Origin: CAYTPI01 sp964439625
GTDB taxonomy: Bacteria > Chloroflexota > Anaerolineae > Aggregatilineales > UBA3940
Length of the DNA: 64,000 nt
Direction: 5' to 3'
Assembly: GCA_964439625.1 (NCBI GenBank)
Contig: CAYTPI010000011.1
Coordinates: forward strand, 62,001-126,000
This document shows, in pieces, positions 1 through 9,500 of the stretch (positions are counted from its first letter, which is position 1; each line of letters starts with the position of its first letter). A program made the position numbers and the translations under genes. The notes under the pieces are model-generated. The model did no database searches. It was not told the origin of the DNA and saw only the letters and a list, made by a program, of their open reading frames with translations.

Positions 1-547
1 CCGCTAGGGCATCCGTCGAAGGTTGGCGTGACAGCCCATGCATTAGTGTGTACAGTATCTGTGGGACGGCAACTTCTGGCGGCTCATCCAAAGACAGGGG
101 CGGAGCAACAGCCTTGATGCTCGTTTGTGTCTGGGCGGTCATTGCTTCCTGCTCTGCACTTAATTCTGCTAGTGCAACTTCTCCGGCAAATTGACTAAGC
201 GCCTGTAACAGATGGTAATCTGCCTCGTGAGCACGCTCAGGAGTTGGGAATGTGATCGTCAATTTACCAAGCGGGTCATCGATAATGTCGATAATCTCAA
301 CTTCGACAATTTCCGAATCGGTGTTGGCATTCGGCACATGGCTGGTGTCTATCTGACCAATTAATTCTATGACATTACCCGCTTGCGCAAACAGATGAAG
401 CGTCTGGCTGCCGCTATCTAATAGATAGATTTGGACAGACTTCACTTGCAGCACATCAACAATGCGTTGGCACAAGGTTTGTAGTGGTCGCTTAGAGACA
501 ACCAAGCCCCGGGTTATCTGAGTATATGTATCGAGCGTATTGGACAT
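1..547 (-). CDS. GAF-like sensor protein, N-terminal part (cut by window edge)
   Basis: A continuous reading frame runs from an ATG at 545-547 to the window edge, giving the first 182 residues. It opens MSNTLDTYTQITRG and continues into an alpha/beta stretch (about residues 10-140) with helix, strand and loop spacing typical of GAF domains: an N-terminal helix ending RIVDVLQVKSVQIYLLD, a polar loop, then a helix at HEADYHLLQALSQFAGEVALAE. GAF domains bind small ligands or mediate dimerisation in sensor kinases. The C-terminal part that would define the output (kinase, cyclase or other) lies outside the window. It is 32 bases upstream of a response-regulator gene on the other side of an A/T-rich gap and in the same direction, the reverse order of transcription being regulator 1913, regulator 1317, then this gene, so the three probably form one signalling operon. 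Family assignment rests on overall pattern only. Confidence 0.6.
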   Translation of the reverse strand, partial: MSNTLDTYTQITRGLVVSKRPLQTLCQRIVDVLQVKSVQIYLLDSGSQTLHLFAQAGNVIELIGQIDTSHVPNANTDSEIVEVEIIDIIDDPLGKLTITFPTPERAHEADYHLLQALSQFAGEVALAELSAEQEAMTAQTQTSIKAVAPPLSLDEPPEVAVPQILYTLMHGLSRQPSTDALA

Positions 548-579
548 AAAATCACTCACAGCTCAACTAGTTGATAGGG

Positions 580-1317
580 TTAGGACTGCCATTCCCAAAC
601 AGGTTCGCCAGCGAGAATCCGCTTAATCTGGTCAGGGAATTTGTCTGGGTTGAGTGGTTTCGCAAGGAACCCATCAAACCCTGACTCACGCGCCTTCTTC
701 ATCTGGTCAGCGCTGGCCTCAGCCGTCACTGCAATCACTGTTGTTTCTTTCAACTTATTGTGGTTACGGATGCGCTTCAATGCCTGATAACCGTCTTCAT
801 AAGGCAAACGGATATCAAGTAATATCAAGTCTATTTGAGGCAGAGTATCAGCAAATTCAACAACCTGCCAGCCGGAGGTCTTCCACTCGCATGATTTAAT
901 ACCCATAAAAGCCAATAAGCGGGCGATCAACACAAAATTAGGAACATTGTCCTCCACTACAAGCACATGTGTATTCTCAAGATCCTGTGATGCAGCCTCA
1001 ACCGACCCACCAGTTGAACTACTACCAGCCAACTGACCTGTGGCAACATCATCTTCGCTCGGTGTGCTGGGTTGGGGCCTCTTAACGATGGTGGCATCGG
1101 GATCAGCCGCCGCCAATGGTTTGGTTTTTTCATCTTTAGGTGCAGACGGGACAGTCTCAACGGTGTGGCTATCGTCAGACTTTGTCACGCCATTATCCCC
1201 AGAGTTGAGGAATTTCCATCGCCGTGAGACAACGGTAGTATCAGCGTCTGGTGACGCTGCCGATGAAGGATTTTGTGTATCTTTATCGTCTGGACTTGGT
1301 TTCGATTCCACAGTCAT
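580..1317 (-). CDS. Response regulator with disordered N-terminal half
   Basis: 245 residues. The first ~110 residues are low-complexity and rich in Ser, Asp, Pro and Thr, with a loose internal repeat (DADTTVV near 25 and DPDATIV near 73). The rest is a CheY-like receiver domain: acidic pair in VVEDN (~120), phospho-acceptor Asp in LILLDIRLP (~168), the switch Thr in VTAEA (~197) and the conserved Lys in AKPLNP (~220). It ends a few residues after the receiver, so there is no DNA-binding output domain; it probably acts through protein contacts with a kinase such as the GAF protein encoded just downstream. The other nearby regulator (1365-1913) has the opposite order, receiver first and a Thr/Lys-rich tail. 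The receiver call is secure; the partner is inferred. Confidence 0.88.
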   Translation of the reverse strand: MTVESKPSPDDKDTQNPSSAASPDADTTVVSRRWKFLNSGDNGVTKSDDSHTVETVPSAPKDEKTKPLAAADPDATIVKRPQPSTPSEDDVATGQLAGSSSTGGSVEAASQDLENTHVLVVEDNVPNFVLIARLLAFMGIKSCEWKTSGWQVVEFADTLPQIDLILLDIRLPYEDGYQALKRIRNHNKLKETTVIAVTAEASADQMKKARESGFDGFLAKPLNPDKFPDQIKRILAGEPVWEWQS

Positions 1318-1364
1318 ATTCTTCCCTATATCACAAAGTTAAGTTCAAAAGTGTTCTACAGGCG

Positions 1365-1913
1365 CTAGTCAGATGTTGTTTTCGTTTCTTGCTTAGCCTC
1401 AGGCTTCGGGTCGGCGCTTTTATTGGCTTTGTTGTCTTCTAGTTTCGTCGATTTCATAACTTGGGATGCCTCAGTCGACTTGTTTGCTTCAGCCAGTGTT
1501 GCATCTGGCAGAGCCGCTGGTGCATTCGTTTGTTCCACCTTACGTGTACGCCCCATCTCAATAAAGGTGCGGACGCTTACAGGCAGTTGATCAATATCAA
1601 TTGGCTTGGTGATATATCCGTCACAACCGGCGGCGAGCGCTTTTTGCTCATCTCCTACCATAGCATTGGCTGTTAGGGCGACAATCGGTGTGATAATCTC
1701 AGCAGAGCGTAGCTTACGAGTGACTTCATAGCCGTCAATGTCAGGTAGGTTGATGTCCATCAAGATCAAGTCGTAATCATCCGATGTCGCCTTCTGAAAA
1801 CCAGATGCGCCATCTTCTGCTTCATCGACTTCAAAGTCTTCAATCATCAAGACACGTTTCACTAAAACGCGGTTACGAAGGTTGTCTTCTACATATAAAA
1901 TGCGGTCACCCAT
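1365..1913 (-). CDS. Response regulator, CheY-like receiver with charged tail
   Basis: 182 residues; an AGGAGG ribosome site lies 7 bases before the ATG. Residues 1-125 are a CheY-type receiver: LYVEDN (~6-11), phospho-acceptor Asp in LILMDINLPD (~53), switch Thr in VALTANA (~82) and Lys in ITKPIDIDQLP (~104). Residues 130-182 are an Ala/Lys/Thr/Asp-rich, probably unstructured tail with no output domain. Stand-alone receivers like this usually relay phosphate or allosterically control another protein. It is the first gene of a likely three-gene minus-strand operon (receiver, receiver, GAF sensor). A weak promoter candidate (TATAAA about 2000-2005 on the minus strand) lies in the upstream gap. 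Confidence 0.9.
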   Translation of the reverse strand: MGDRILYVEDNLRNRVLVKRVLMIEDFEVDEAEDGASGFQKATSDDYDLILMDINLPDIDGYEVTRKLRSAEIITPIVALTANAMVGDEQKALAAGCDGYITKPIDIDQLPVSVRTFIEMGRTRKVEQTNAPAALPDATLAEANKSTEASQVMKSTKLEDNKANKSADPKPEAKQETKTTSD

Positions 1914-2235
1914 TCAAGAGGCCTCCTGCTGGGCACAGTAAAGTTAGCGTGTAGATATTGGGCTGAAGATTTCCAGAAAAGTCTCGCCTGCGACTCTTAA
2001 TTTATACGATAGACCACAGTGTCGTCCAGCGATCATAGCAAATTTAATCATGGTTTAACCCGCGCTAAAAATCCAGTTGTTGGATGCGCACCGCAACATC
2101 TTGTAACCACCACTCAAGGTTGCTGGTTGTTTGTTATAATAACACTGTAGACGAGAGAGTAAAGGCAAATTCAAACTGGCTGAGTCAACCAGTGATCCTC
2201 TGGCAGAGGTAGAGATCTCAGAGAAGACAGTCTGG
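1914..2235. other. Divergent intergenic region
   Basis: 322 bases between the minus-strand receiver gene and the plus-strand DUF3054 gene. It should hold both promoters. On the plus strand a TATAAT hexamer lies at about 2134-2139, but no good -35 element is at the usual distance. On the minus strand TATAAA with a TGGACG about 16 bases away is a weak candidate. No RNA gene or repeat was recognised. Confidence 0.5.
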
Positions 2236-2652
2236 GTGCCCACTTGGGAAATTTTCACACTGGCTACCGGTGATGTGGTCGCTTTAATTATTTTCGCAGC
2301 AGTGGGCCGTACCAACCATGATTTAGTCGAAGTCCAAGGCCTACTCCGTGCCAGTATCAATACGGCTATTCCATTCGCTGTCTCTTGGATTGTGATCGGC
2401 GGCTTTCTGGGTGCATTCCGAGTAAAAGCACTCTACCCACTCTGGCGCGTCATCGTCTGGACAGGCTTAGCAGCAATTGTTGCTGCGCCCATCGGTGTGC
2501 TTCTGCGATCTGTAGCGTTTAACCAACGGCTGTTGTTCCCTGAAGCATGGACGTTCATTGTAATGGCAGCCCTTTTTAGCGCCTTGTTCTTAATCGCTTG
2601 GCGTGTGCTTTGGTCACGCATTAGACGACTATGGTGGGATGAACTTCCATAA
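2236..2652 (+). CDS. DUF3054-like small membrane protein
   Basis: 138 residues from a GTG start; there is no in-frame ATG upstream before the TAA at 2140, so GTG 2236 is the most plausible start, although no clear Shine-Dalgarno is visible. Four hydrophobic segments are evident (about 8-25, 45-65, 72-92, 103-125), and the order GDVVALIIFAAVGR, then TAIPFAVSWIVIGGFLGAFR, matches my recollection of the DUF3054 family of four-helix membrane proteins found in Actinobacteria, Chloroflexi and archaea. Function is unknown. It ends with a basic cytoplasmic tail (WSRIRRLWWDELP). It stands alone between a divergent regulator gene and the LOR-like gene. Confidence 0.75.
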   Translation: MPTWEIFTLATGDVVALIIFAAVGRTNHDLVEVQGLLRASINTAIPFAVSWIVIGGFLGAFRVKALYPLWRVIVWTGLAAIVAAPIGVLLRSVAFNQRLLFPEAWTFIVMAALFSALFLIAWRVLWSRIRRLWWDELP

Positions 2653-2749
2653 ATTAGGCTCAGTTTCGCCTTCTTCAAACTCAGATATAATCACATATGA
2701 TGGATTCTTATTTCAATACGCATCAATACTCCCAAAAGGAGCTTGACAA

Positions 2750-3352
2750 ATGGATATGTCGCCGCAGTACCCGCTTAATATCTCTTTCAAAATTATTGCT
2801 TTCGCTCCGCAAATCTACGTGACGGATGCTTCTGGTAGAAGCGTCATGTACATTCGGATGAAGGCCTTAAAATTCAAGGAAGATGTGCAAGTCTTTTCCG
2901 ATGACACCAAGGTAGATGAACTCTATCGCATTCGTGCAGATCGTGTGATCGATTTCTCGGCTAAGTACAATTTCTCTCGTGGTCAGCAGGTCCTTGGCTC
3001 TATGAAACGTAAGGGGGTTCGTTCCCTCTTCCGGGCAGAGTATCTTATATCGGATGCCTCAGACAGGCATATCCATACCATCAACGAGGACAGCGTCGTT
3101 GTCCGCCTGATGGACTCAGTATTGAACTCAATTCCCCTTGTGGGCATGTTTTCTGGTTTCTTCTTTCACCCCAGCTACACTGCCAAATTGGCGAACAGCG
3201 AGCAGGGCGTTATGAAGGTTCAGAAGCAGTCTGCATTCTTTGAGAGTAAATTCACAGTCGAGAAGCTCGATCCAAATATTGATCAGGCCACCGAAGAGCG
3301 TATACTCTTGAGCTTCATTATGATGACATTACTTGAACGCGCACGCAGCTAA
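2750..3352 (+). CDS. LOR/tubby-fold (YxjI, LURP-one-related) protein
   Basis: 200 residues with an AAAGGAG site 9 bases ahead of the ATG. The sequence is a run of short beta-hairpins: a strand with YVTDASGRSVMYIRMK near 24-39, VFSDDTKVDELYRIRADRVIDFS near 48-70, a loop GSMKRKGVRSLFRAEYLI near 83-100, then a hydrophobic helix near 188-197. This is the pattern of the LURP-one-related / phospholipid scramblase-like tubby fold (B. subtilis YxjI group), in which a beta barrel wraps a central helix. Biochemical role in bacteria is unknown; membrane or lipid association is often suggested. TATAAT at 2686-2691 is a possible -10 for this gene. Confidence 0.7.
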   Translation: MDMSPQYPLNISFKIIAFAPQIYVTDASGRSVMYIRMKALKFKEDVQVFSDDTKVDELYRIRADRVIDFSAKYNFSRGQQVLGSMKRKGVRSLFRAEYLISDASDRHIHTINEDSVVVRLMDSVLNSIPLVGMFSGFFFHPSYTAKLANSEQGVMKVQKQSAFFESKFTVEKLDPNIDQATEERILLSFIMMTLLERARS

Positions 3353-3425
3353 TTCAGCCATACACTTATATCTCAATGAGCGCGGCGCACAGGTGTCGCG
3401 CTCGTTTATTTGACGGAGACCTTTT

Positions 3426-4655
3426 GTGACCGACCCCATCCGCGTTCTTCACTTTGCAGACATCCACGTTGGGATGGAAAACTACGGCAAGATTGACCCC
3501 AAAACGGGCATCAGTAGCAGAGTGATGGATTTTCTACGCCGCCTGGCGGAAGTCATTGAATATGCAGAGACGTATGATGCTGACCTGGCTATATTCGCTG
3601 GGGATGCGTTTAAGTCTCGCCAACCGAACCCAACCTTTCAACGCGAATTTGCTCGCCGCATCAAACGCCTCAGCCAGCAGTGCCCTGTCGTGCTATTGCT
3701 GGGCAACCACGACATCCCATCCATGGTACAGAAAGCATCGAGCGTCGAGATTTTCCACACGCTGGAAGTTGATGGCGTCATCGTTGGACGAACACCAAAG
3801 CTATACACGGTTGATACGAAGCGCGGCCCGGCACAGGTAGCGACGATGCCTTACCCAGTCAAGCAGCGTCTGCTTACCAACGTCTCGACCAGAGGCATGA
3901 CCCTTGAAGAAGTTGACCAAATACTGCGTGATGAAGTCAGCCGCGTTATCCGTGATTTGAGCGGGCAAGTCAACCCTGAGATCCCAGCTATCTTAACCGG
4001 GCATTTCACGGTGCAGGGTGCTCGCTTGGGGTCAGAACGCGGTGTGATGCTCGGACGTGACGTCTCTGTTCAACGCAGCACGCTCTCCGATCCAATTTGG
4101 GACTACGTTGCGATGGGACATATCCATTATCATCAGGATATGAACGAGGGTTACGCCCCGCCGATTGTTTACAGCGGCAGCCTTGAGCGCATCGACTTTG
4201 GTGAAGAAGGTGACCCCAAAGGCTTTAGTTGGGTTGAACTAGTACGGGGCGATACAACATGGGATTTCATCCCAGTTGCCTCTCGTGACTTTGTAACCAT
4301 TCGAGCGGATGTACGTGGCGTCGCCGATCCGATGGATACTGTATTGAGAGCCATTAAATACGAGAGCGTAACAGATGCCGTTGTCCGGGTAATTATCAAA
4401 GCAACCCCAGAAGATGAGCCTAATCTCAGTGATCGCGAAATCCGCAACGCTCTAGAAGATGCCGCCTTCATTGCTTCGATCCAACATGACATCGAATATC
4501 CAGTTCGCGACAGACGCTTAGGGCATAACGTCGAAGGATTGTCTGCGATGGAATTGCTGGATATCTATCTGGTTGATAAACAAGTAGAAGAAGTGCGTTC
4601 AGAGATACTCAAAACATACGCGCAGCAGTTAATCGATGAGGCTGACAATACCTAG
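3426..4655 (+). CDS. SbcD/Mre11-like metallophosphoesterase (DNA exonuclease)
   Basis: 409 residues; GTG start with GGAG about 9 bases upstream. All five phosphoesterase motifs of the Mre11/SbcD nucleases are visible: HFADIHVGMENYG (~9-21), FAGDAFKSRQP (~58-68), LGNHDIPS (~96-103), TGHFTVQGARLGSE (~197-210) and MGHIHYHQ (~236-243). They bind two metal ions for 3'-5' exonuclease and endonuclease action on DNA ends and hairpins. The C-terminal 120 residues contain a capping region. Normally the partner ATPase gene sbcC follows immediately; here it does not, and the next gene is convergent with stop codons abutting. The protein may work with an SbcC encoded elsewhere or be a stand-alone member. 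Confidence 0.85.
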   Translation: MTDPIRVLHFADIHVGMENYGKIDPKTGISSRVMDFLRRLAEVIEYAETYDADLAIFAGDAFKSRQPNPTFQREFARRIKRLSQQCPVVLLLGNHDIPSMVQKASSVEIFHTLEVDGVIVGRTPKLYTVDTKRGPAQVATMPYPVKQRLLTNVSTRGMTLEEVDQILRDEVSRVIRDLSGQVNPEIPAILTGHFTVQGARLGSERGVMLGRDVSVQRSTLSDPIWDYVAMGHIHYHQDMNEGYAPPIVYSGSLERIDFGEEGDPKGFSWVELVRGDTTWDFIPVASRDFVTIRADVRGVADPMDTVLRAIKYESVTDAVVRVIIKATPEDEPNLSDREIRNALEDAAFIASIQHDIEYPVRDRRLGHNVEGLSAMELLDIYLVDKQVEEVRSEILKTYAQQLIDEADNT

Positions 4656-5327
4656 CTAGCTGTTGAGGTCTTTGGTACTTTTTTCAGATGTTGGCTCTTT
4701 GGGCTTCTGGTACAATGGCGACACTATTTTGCTCGGGGGGAGTGTCGCTGGGCCATCTTCTTCAAAGGGAGACGCCTTATCTGATGGAACTACATCGACA
4801 GATAGGGGGCGACTGTCACCGGCGGTGTCTGGTTTTTCAATAATTTGTATCTCGAAGCTTAGCCCCCCAAGTGCTACCGTATCTTTTGATCGTAATACCT
4901 GGGCCATACCACGTCCAACGGGTACTGCGTTAACAAATGTTCCATTGGTACTATCGAGATCAATTAAGTAAAGATTACGTGACGTTGGTCGCAGCATTGC
5001 ATGCCTCCGTGAAACGCCGAGCTTGAGCGCATCAAGGTTATTTAAGTCAATATCCGGGCTAGTGGGGCGGCCTGCACCCCGCCCAAAAACAGCATCGGAA
5101 TAGATCTTAAGCCCCACTACTGAATGAGCCGCAGCCGCACCGAAACGCAAAAAGATACGCCACATCAATTTAGCGTTAAGCTCTTTATGATTATGCGGCA
5201 CCGGGTTATAGTCGATCTGTTCCGGTGTCATCAGAGTCATCATACTAAGGCTTGGCACGGTAATGGTTCGTCCACCACTGCCTTTTGCTAATGGTCCCGT
5301 ACTGTGTGATTTTTCTTTTGAGCTCAT
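4656..5327 (-). CDS. FHA-domain protein
   Basis: 223 residues from the ATG at 5327; a GTG at 5366 would add 13 hydrophobic residues (LILLSFNLVWPD), and neither start has a clear ribosome site. Residues ~75-155 form a forkhead-associated domain: FGRGAG for the GR motif, SRRHAML for the S-x-x-H motif, and DLDSTNGTFVN for the N-G loop, which together bind phosphothreonine peptides. Flanking regions are Ser/Pro/Lys-rich and probably disordered. There is no membrane segment or enzyme domain, so it is likely an adaptor in Ser/Thr-kinase or two-component signalling. Its stop codon abuts that of the SbcD-like gene on the other strand. Confidence 0.88.
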   Translation of the reverse strand: MSSKEKSHSTGPLAKGSGGRTITVPSLSMMTLMTPEQIDYNPVPHNHKELNAKLMWRIFLRFGAAAAHSVVGLKIYSDAVFGRGAGRPTSPDIDLNNLDALKLGVSRRHAMLRPTSRNLYLIDLDSTNGTFVNAVPVGRGMAQVLRSKDTVALGGLSFEIQIIEKPDTAGDSRPLSVDVVPSDKASPFEEDGPATLPPSKIVSPLYQKPKEPTSEKSTKDLNS

Positions 5328-5679
5328 ATCAGGCCACACCAAGTTAAAAGACAACAAAATAAGCACATCGATTAATAAAAACCGTACACCACCTTATCAT
5401 TATTATCGAAGCTAAGCGCAGATGCAATTGCTTGCCAAAACAAATACACTACCAATTAAGACAAATAAAATAACTCTCGTAAGCAAAAGCGATCACGCGC
5501 TATTTAACAAGAGCTTTACAGGCACTTAACCTGAGCACTGTTCCAATTGATAATATTTATAGTAATAATTGTTAAAATCACAAAATAAGTGATCAATCTC
5601 AGGAACCGCACGTTCCACATAAAAGGCCGAGAAACCACCACCTCTCGGCTTTTTTATTTATCTAATCAACAAATTGACT
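5328..5679. other. AT-rich intergenic region with possible small plus-strand transcript
   Basis: 352 bases upstream of the FHA gene and downstream of the LysM gene. The central part (about 5540-5595) is very A/T-rich with TTGATA at 5547-5552 and TAAAAT at 5573-5578 (20-base spacing, too wide for a standard promoter). A strong hairpin terminator closes the region. No ORF of note was seen in it. Confidence 0.4.
5621..5656. terminator. Bidirectional hairpin terminator
   Basis: Seven-base perfect arms GCCGAGA (5626-5632) and TCTCGGC (5643-5649) around a ten-base A/C loop. On the plus strand six T residues follow at once; on the minus strand CTTTTA follows. It sits 24 bases past the stop of the minus-strand LysM gene, so it most simply ends that operon. 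The better T tract is, however, on the plus strand, where no gene is annotated. Confidence 0.8.
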
Positions 5680-6537
5680 CTAATTCTGTATCTCGTACAG
5701 GTTAGCACAGCGCTCCGGATAATTACCCGTCTGACTGACCACCACCAATCTGATCCAATAGCTACCGTTATCGAAGGCTCGGGTATCGAATTCAACCAAA
5801 ACATCGGACAGGATCGGCACTTCTGATGTGAAGAATGTGACATAATCTTCAGCACTGTATGACTCGGGCCGAATTTCTAACTTGTAGAAACCAAAATCTG
5901 GTAGGCGGGCTGTACCCAAAAATTGCACAGTACCGCTTAAAGTTTCACCAACGCTAGGGAGGGCAATCACCGAATCAGGATTGGTACAGGCCCCATCAGT
6001 AGCAGTTTGGGTTCCCGTCGGTTGCAGTTCAGCCACATCCTGCGAGGGTGGGGTCAATGTTGGCGTGGCTGGTGGCACATAGACGACGTCTCCAGACCGA
6101 ACAGATTGGTTATCCAAGCAACTTCCGGCCTGAATGTCGTTTGCTGACAGACCATAATTTTTACTAATCGCTGCGAGTGTTTCGCCTGCTTGAACAGTAT
6201 ACGCCTGCCACCCAGCTTGAACCACGCATGGTACTGGCGTTGGGAGATGTTCAGTCGCTGTTGTGGTGATGGTGACGGTTACAGTCGGTGTAGGTGTTTC
6301 AGTTGGTTCATCATCACTAGGCGTTACAGGCATAAACTCCTCTTCATCCGGGCGAACACCAGTCGGCACTGGTTCGCCAATCGTCGGGATAACGAAAGGG
6401 GTAGCTGTTGGTGCCACCCCACTGAGGCGCAAACCACCCTCGCCCAAGCTGAGCAGAAAGCCCGCCGCAATGGTAGACGCAACAACCAAGGAAACAGATA
6501 GAGCTGCAACAAGCTGCTGCCAGCGGTCAGGCTTCAT
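5680..6537 (-). CDS. Membrane-anchored LysM-domain protein
   Basis: 285 residues starting MKPDRWQQL at 6537, chosen because GGAGG lies 8 bases upstream and the start overlaps the kinase stop by 11 bases; a longer frame to 6630 lies wholly inside the kinase gene. A single N-terminal membrane anchor (about 12-33) is followed by a Thr/Pro-rich linker, a LysM domain (about 110-155; YTVQAGETLAAISKNYGL ... GDVVYVPP) that binds peptidoglycan or chitin-like N-acetylglucosamine polymers, another Thr/Pro linker, and a beta-rich C-terminal domain (about 190-285) resembling an Ig-like fold. It is probably an extracytoplasmic wall-binding protein made together with the sensor protein encoded upstream. Confidence 0.82.
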   Translation of the reverse strand: MKPDRWQQLVAALSVSLVVASTIAAGFLLSLGEGGLRLSGVAPTATPFVIPTIGEPVPTGVRPDEEEFMPVTPSDDEPTETPTPTVTVTITTTATEHLPTPVPCVVQAGWQAYTVQAGETLAAISKNYGLSANDIQAGSCLDNQSVRSGDVVYVPPATPTLTPPSQDVAELQPTGTQTATDGACTNPDSVIALPSVGETLSGTVQFLGTARLPDFGFYKLEIRPESYSAEDYVTFFTSEVPILSDVLVEFDTRAFDNGSYWIRLVVVSQTGNYPERCANLYEIQN

Positions 6538-9500
6538 CGTGGGCCTCCAGAATTGGTTCAAAAGGAAGCACAACATGAAATGTCGTCGTACCAATATCCG
6601 GTTGAGTCTCAGCCCAAATGCGCCCACCAAGGAGATCGATCATGGTTTTTGACATCGCCAAACTGACACCTGTGTCACCAAGACCTTCAATTAATGGATG
6701 CTCTGCACGATATTGACGCGTAAATACACGCTCAATATCATCGGACGACACACCGCCGCCTGCATCTTCGACAGAGATATGCAGCACATGGGTCTCAACC
6801 ATCTCGGCATTAGTGTTTGGCACTTCGTCGAACTGACCACTAACGGTTAACTGTACTTCTCCTTTGATCGGTGAGGCCAGCGCAGCATTGGACAGCAAAT
6901 GCCCCAATGCCTGCAACAAAAGCTCGCGGTCGGTCACAATCTCCGGCAAATTCTCCGCGAGGGCGAACCGCAAGATCAAGCCTTTCTCACGGAACTGGTT
7001 AGCTACACGCAGAACAGCTTCGTCAATGGTTGGAATAACCTCTAATGATTGCAAACGCAGTTCGAGGTTATCAAGCTCCTCGGTGGTAATCCGGATGAGA
7101 TCATCCAGAAGAGCACCCATCCGCTCGGTATTCGCTTTAACTTTCTGTAAGAAGTTTCGCTGGTAGCCACCAAGAATGCCGAAAGCCTCCTTCAACAGTA
7201 GCTCCGTGTACCCCATAATAGAACTCATCGGTGTACGCAGCTCTTGCGCAATTGAGGCAATCACCTCATTGTGCGAGTCGCCTTGTCCGGCCTCAGCGAT
7301 TGCCTCACTGACTGCATCATTCGTTTGAGACAATCGTTCTTCTAACTGGGTGATCGCAAAGCGCGCGTTATTAAGCTGCTCTTCCATTAGGTTGACAGAA
7401 GCTGCTTTTTCTGCTAGTTCGGCTTCAAGTGCACGGGTGTATGCCTCGTTGACTTGTACACCATCTACTGGGTCATTGCCGTCTAATTGAGCCTGTAACT
7501 CTGTAATGCGGTCACGGGCACGTTGGCGCGTTTCCGCTAGGCTTTCTTGTAACTGCTCGACTTCTTCCGTCTTGAATTCCAACTGCTTCCGCAATCCACT
7601 TAGAGACTTATCAACACTGCTCATGTGAGACTTAAGTATCGCAATTGACTCACTGCGCTCCTGAAGCTGCATCTGCAACTTGTCAATTAAGGCAGAACGT
7701 TCCGCTAACTGCGCTTCTAAGGCAACCAATGCTTCTTGATCCACTCGTTCGGCCTTCTGCCGCGCTTCGATGTCAGCAGGTGTTAGCTCGGCAAGCGCCA
7801 GTGCATCGTTCAATTCAGCCGTCAACAACTTAATTTCTGACTTTTGCGCCTTTAACTGAGCTTGTAGCACACCCAGCCCACCGGAGCCTCCTTTGCCGTT
7901 GATCTGCTCCGTCAGTGCTTCAGAGAGTGCTTCTGCCTCAGCGAGGCGTGTATTCAGTTGGATAATCTCACGCGCGCGGTTTGCTAGCTGCTCCTGTATC
8001 ATTGCTGTCTCTTGCTGGCTGACTTCAGCTTCGGCGAGGCGTACACGTAGTGACGCAATTTCAGTCTTAGCAGCTTTTTCAAAAGCTTGGTGTGCTTCGT
8101 TGACGACCAATAACTCATCCACTGCTGGTGCTGCTAGAGATGGTGTTTTTTCTAGCAGCTCAAGCTGACGCCGATATTGCACAACCTGCTGCTGTACCGA
8201 GGCCAACGTTTCTTGCTGAATGCCAGCGTTCTCAGCGATGGCTCTCAGTTCATCAACCTCGGCCTGCTTGCGTGCCAAGGATTCTTCCAAGGCCGCGATC
8301 TCTGCGCGCAGTGCGTCGGCTTCTCCCTGTGACAGAGTCGGCTCCTCAGGTATACTTTGCAACTGTCGGTGCAAGTCACGAATGTAAGCCTTCATCTCAG
8401 CCATCTGCGCACGAGCGGCATTCAGTTCAGCACGTGCAGCAGTTGCTGCATCTTCCAGCAGAGTTAGTTGATCCGCATTGATATTCTCTTTATCTCGGAG
8501 AGCCAGCTTTAAGTCTTGGTGACGTTCAATGTTGACCATCAAGGCTGCAACTAATGGCCCTAGCCTGTCGAACAGATTACGCTCTTTGGTGCTCAAGTTA
8601 CGACCAGAGTAAGGCGACCCCACCAACAGCAAGCCAAAACGATCATCACTATTAACCAGCGGCTGTAAATAGATCGGCCCAATGTGACTGATGCCCAGTT
8701 TATCATAAATGTCACGTACCTCACGTTTATTCCGTTGGGTACTCAGGCGCATCTGACGCAGTCTGTCAAGAGATTCGACAATGGTGGGGTGCTTCCGCAG
8801 GTTTAACACAGCTAGCGGTAGATAATCCTGAGCGATGTTATCGTATCCTCCGATAATGCCCGCATCCTGCATATCTTCTCCAACAACCACCAAGACACTC
8901 ATATCTGCTCGAAGAGCAGAGGCAATAGCCCGTGGTACTTCTTGTGCAATCTCGCGCTCTTCAAGCGTACTCAACATCAAGCTGATTGCCTCGACCACAT
9001 CCAACACGTCCGGGTCAGAAGCTTGAACCGGCTGGTATAGCGCTGTATCCGTGACTAGGCGAACCTCTGAGCCAGAGTCCTCAAGCACCTCAAGGGGGAT
9101 TTCCTCAGCCATCATATCAATGACATCGTCATCAGGTGGAGGCGTTGGGAATACGTCGTCATCCGGGCCAACATCTTCGGGCACAGTTGCAGCACGGCGC
9201 GTCGGTTCGGCTAGGTACGGCGGCGGTACCTGATCAATTGGCACAGGCTCTGGTCGGGCCTGCGCATTTTGCGGGATAGAGGCGGCAGGCGGTGGGGCAA
9301 ATTCACCCAGTGCTGGGCGAGGCACACCAGAAGGGGTACGCCCTTCGATAATATCTTGGTTCCATTGTTGTGGTTCAAACCGATCCCAATGGAGTAACCG
9401 TTCAACTACATGACGGAAAGCCACAGCCGCTAACATTGGCATCACGATAATTTGACCTATGCGTACCGCTAGTGCAATGTCCCCGAGCGGTGGATCAATA

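Noticed and set aside
6538..6630. Longer start of the LysM gene
   Set aside because: It would lie entirely within the kinase gene; ATG 6537 has GGAGG at the right distance and couples the two genes.
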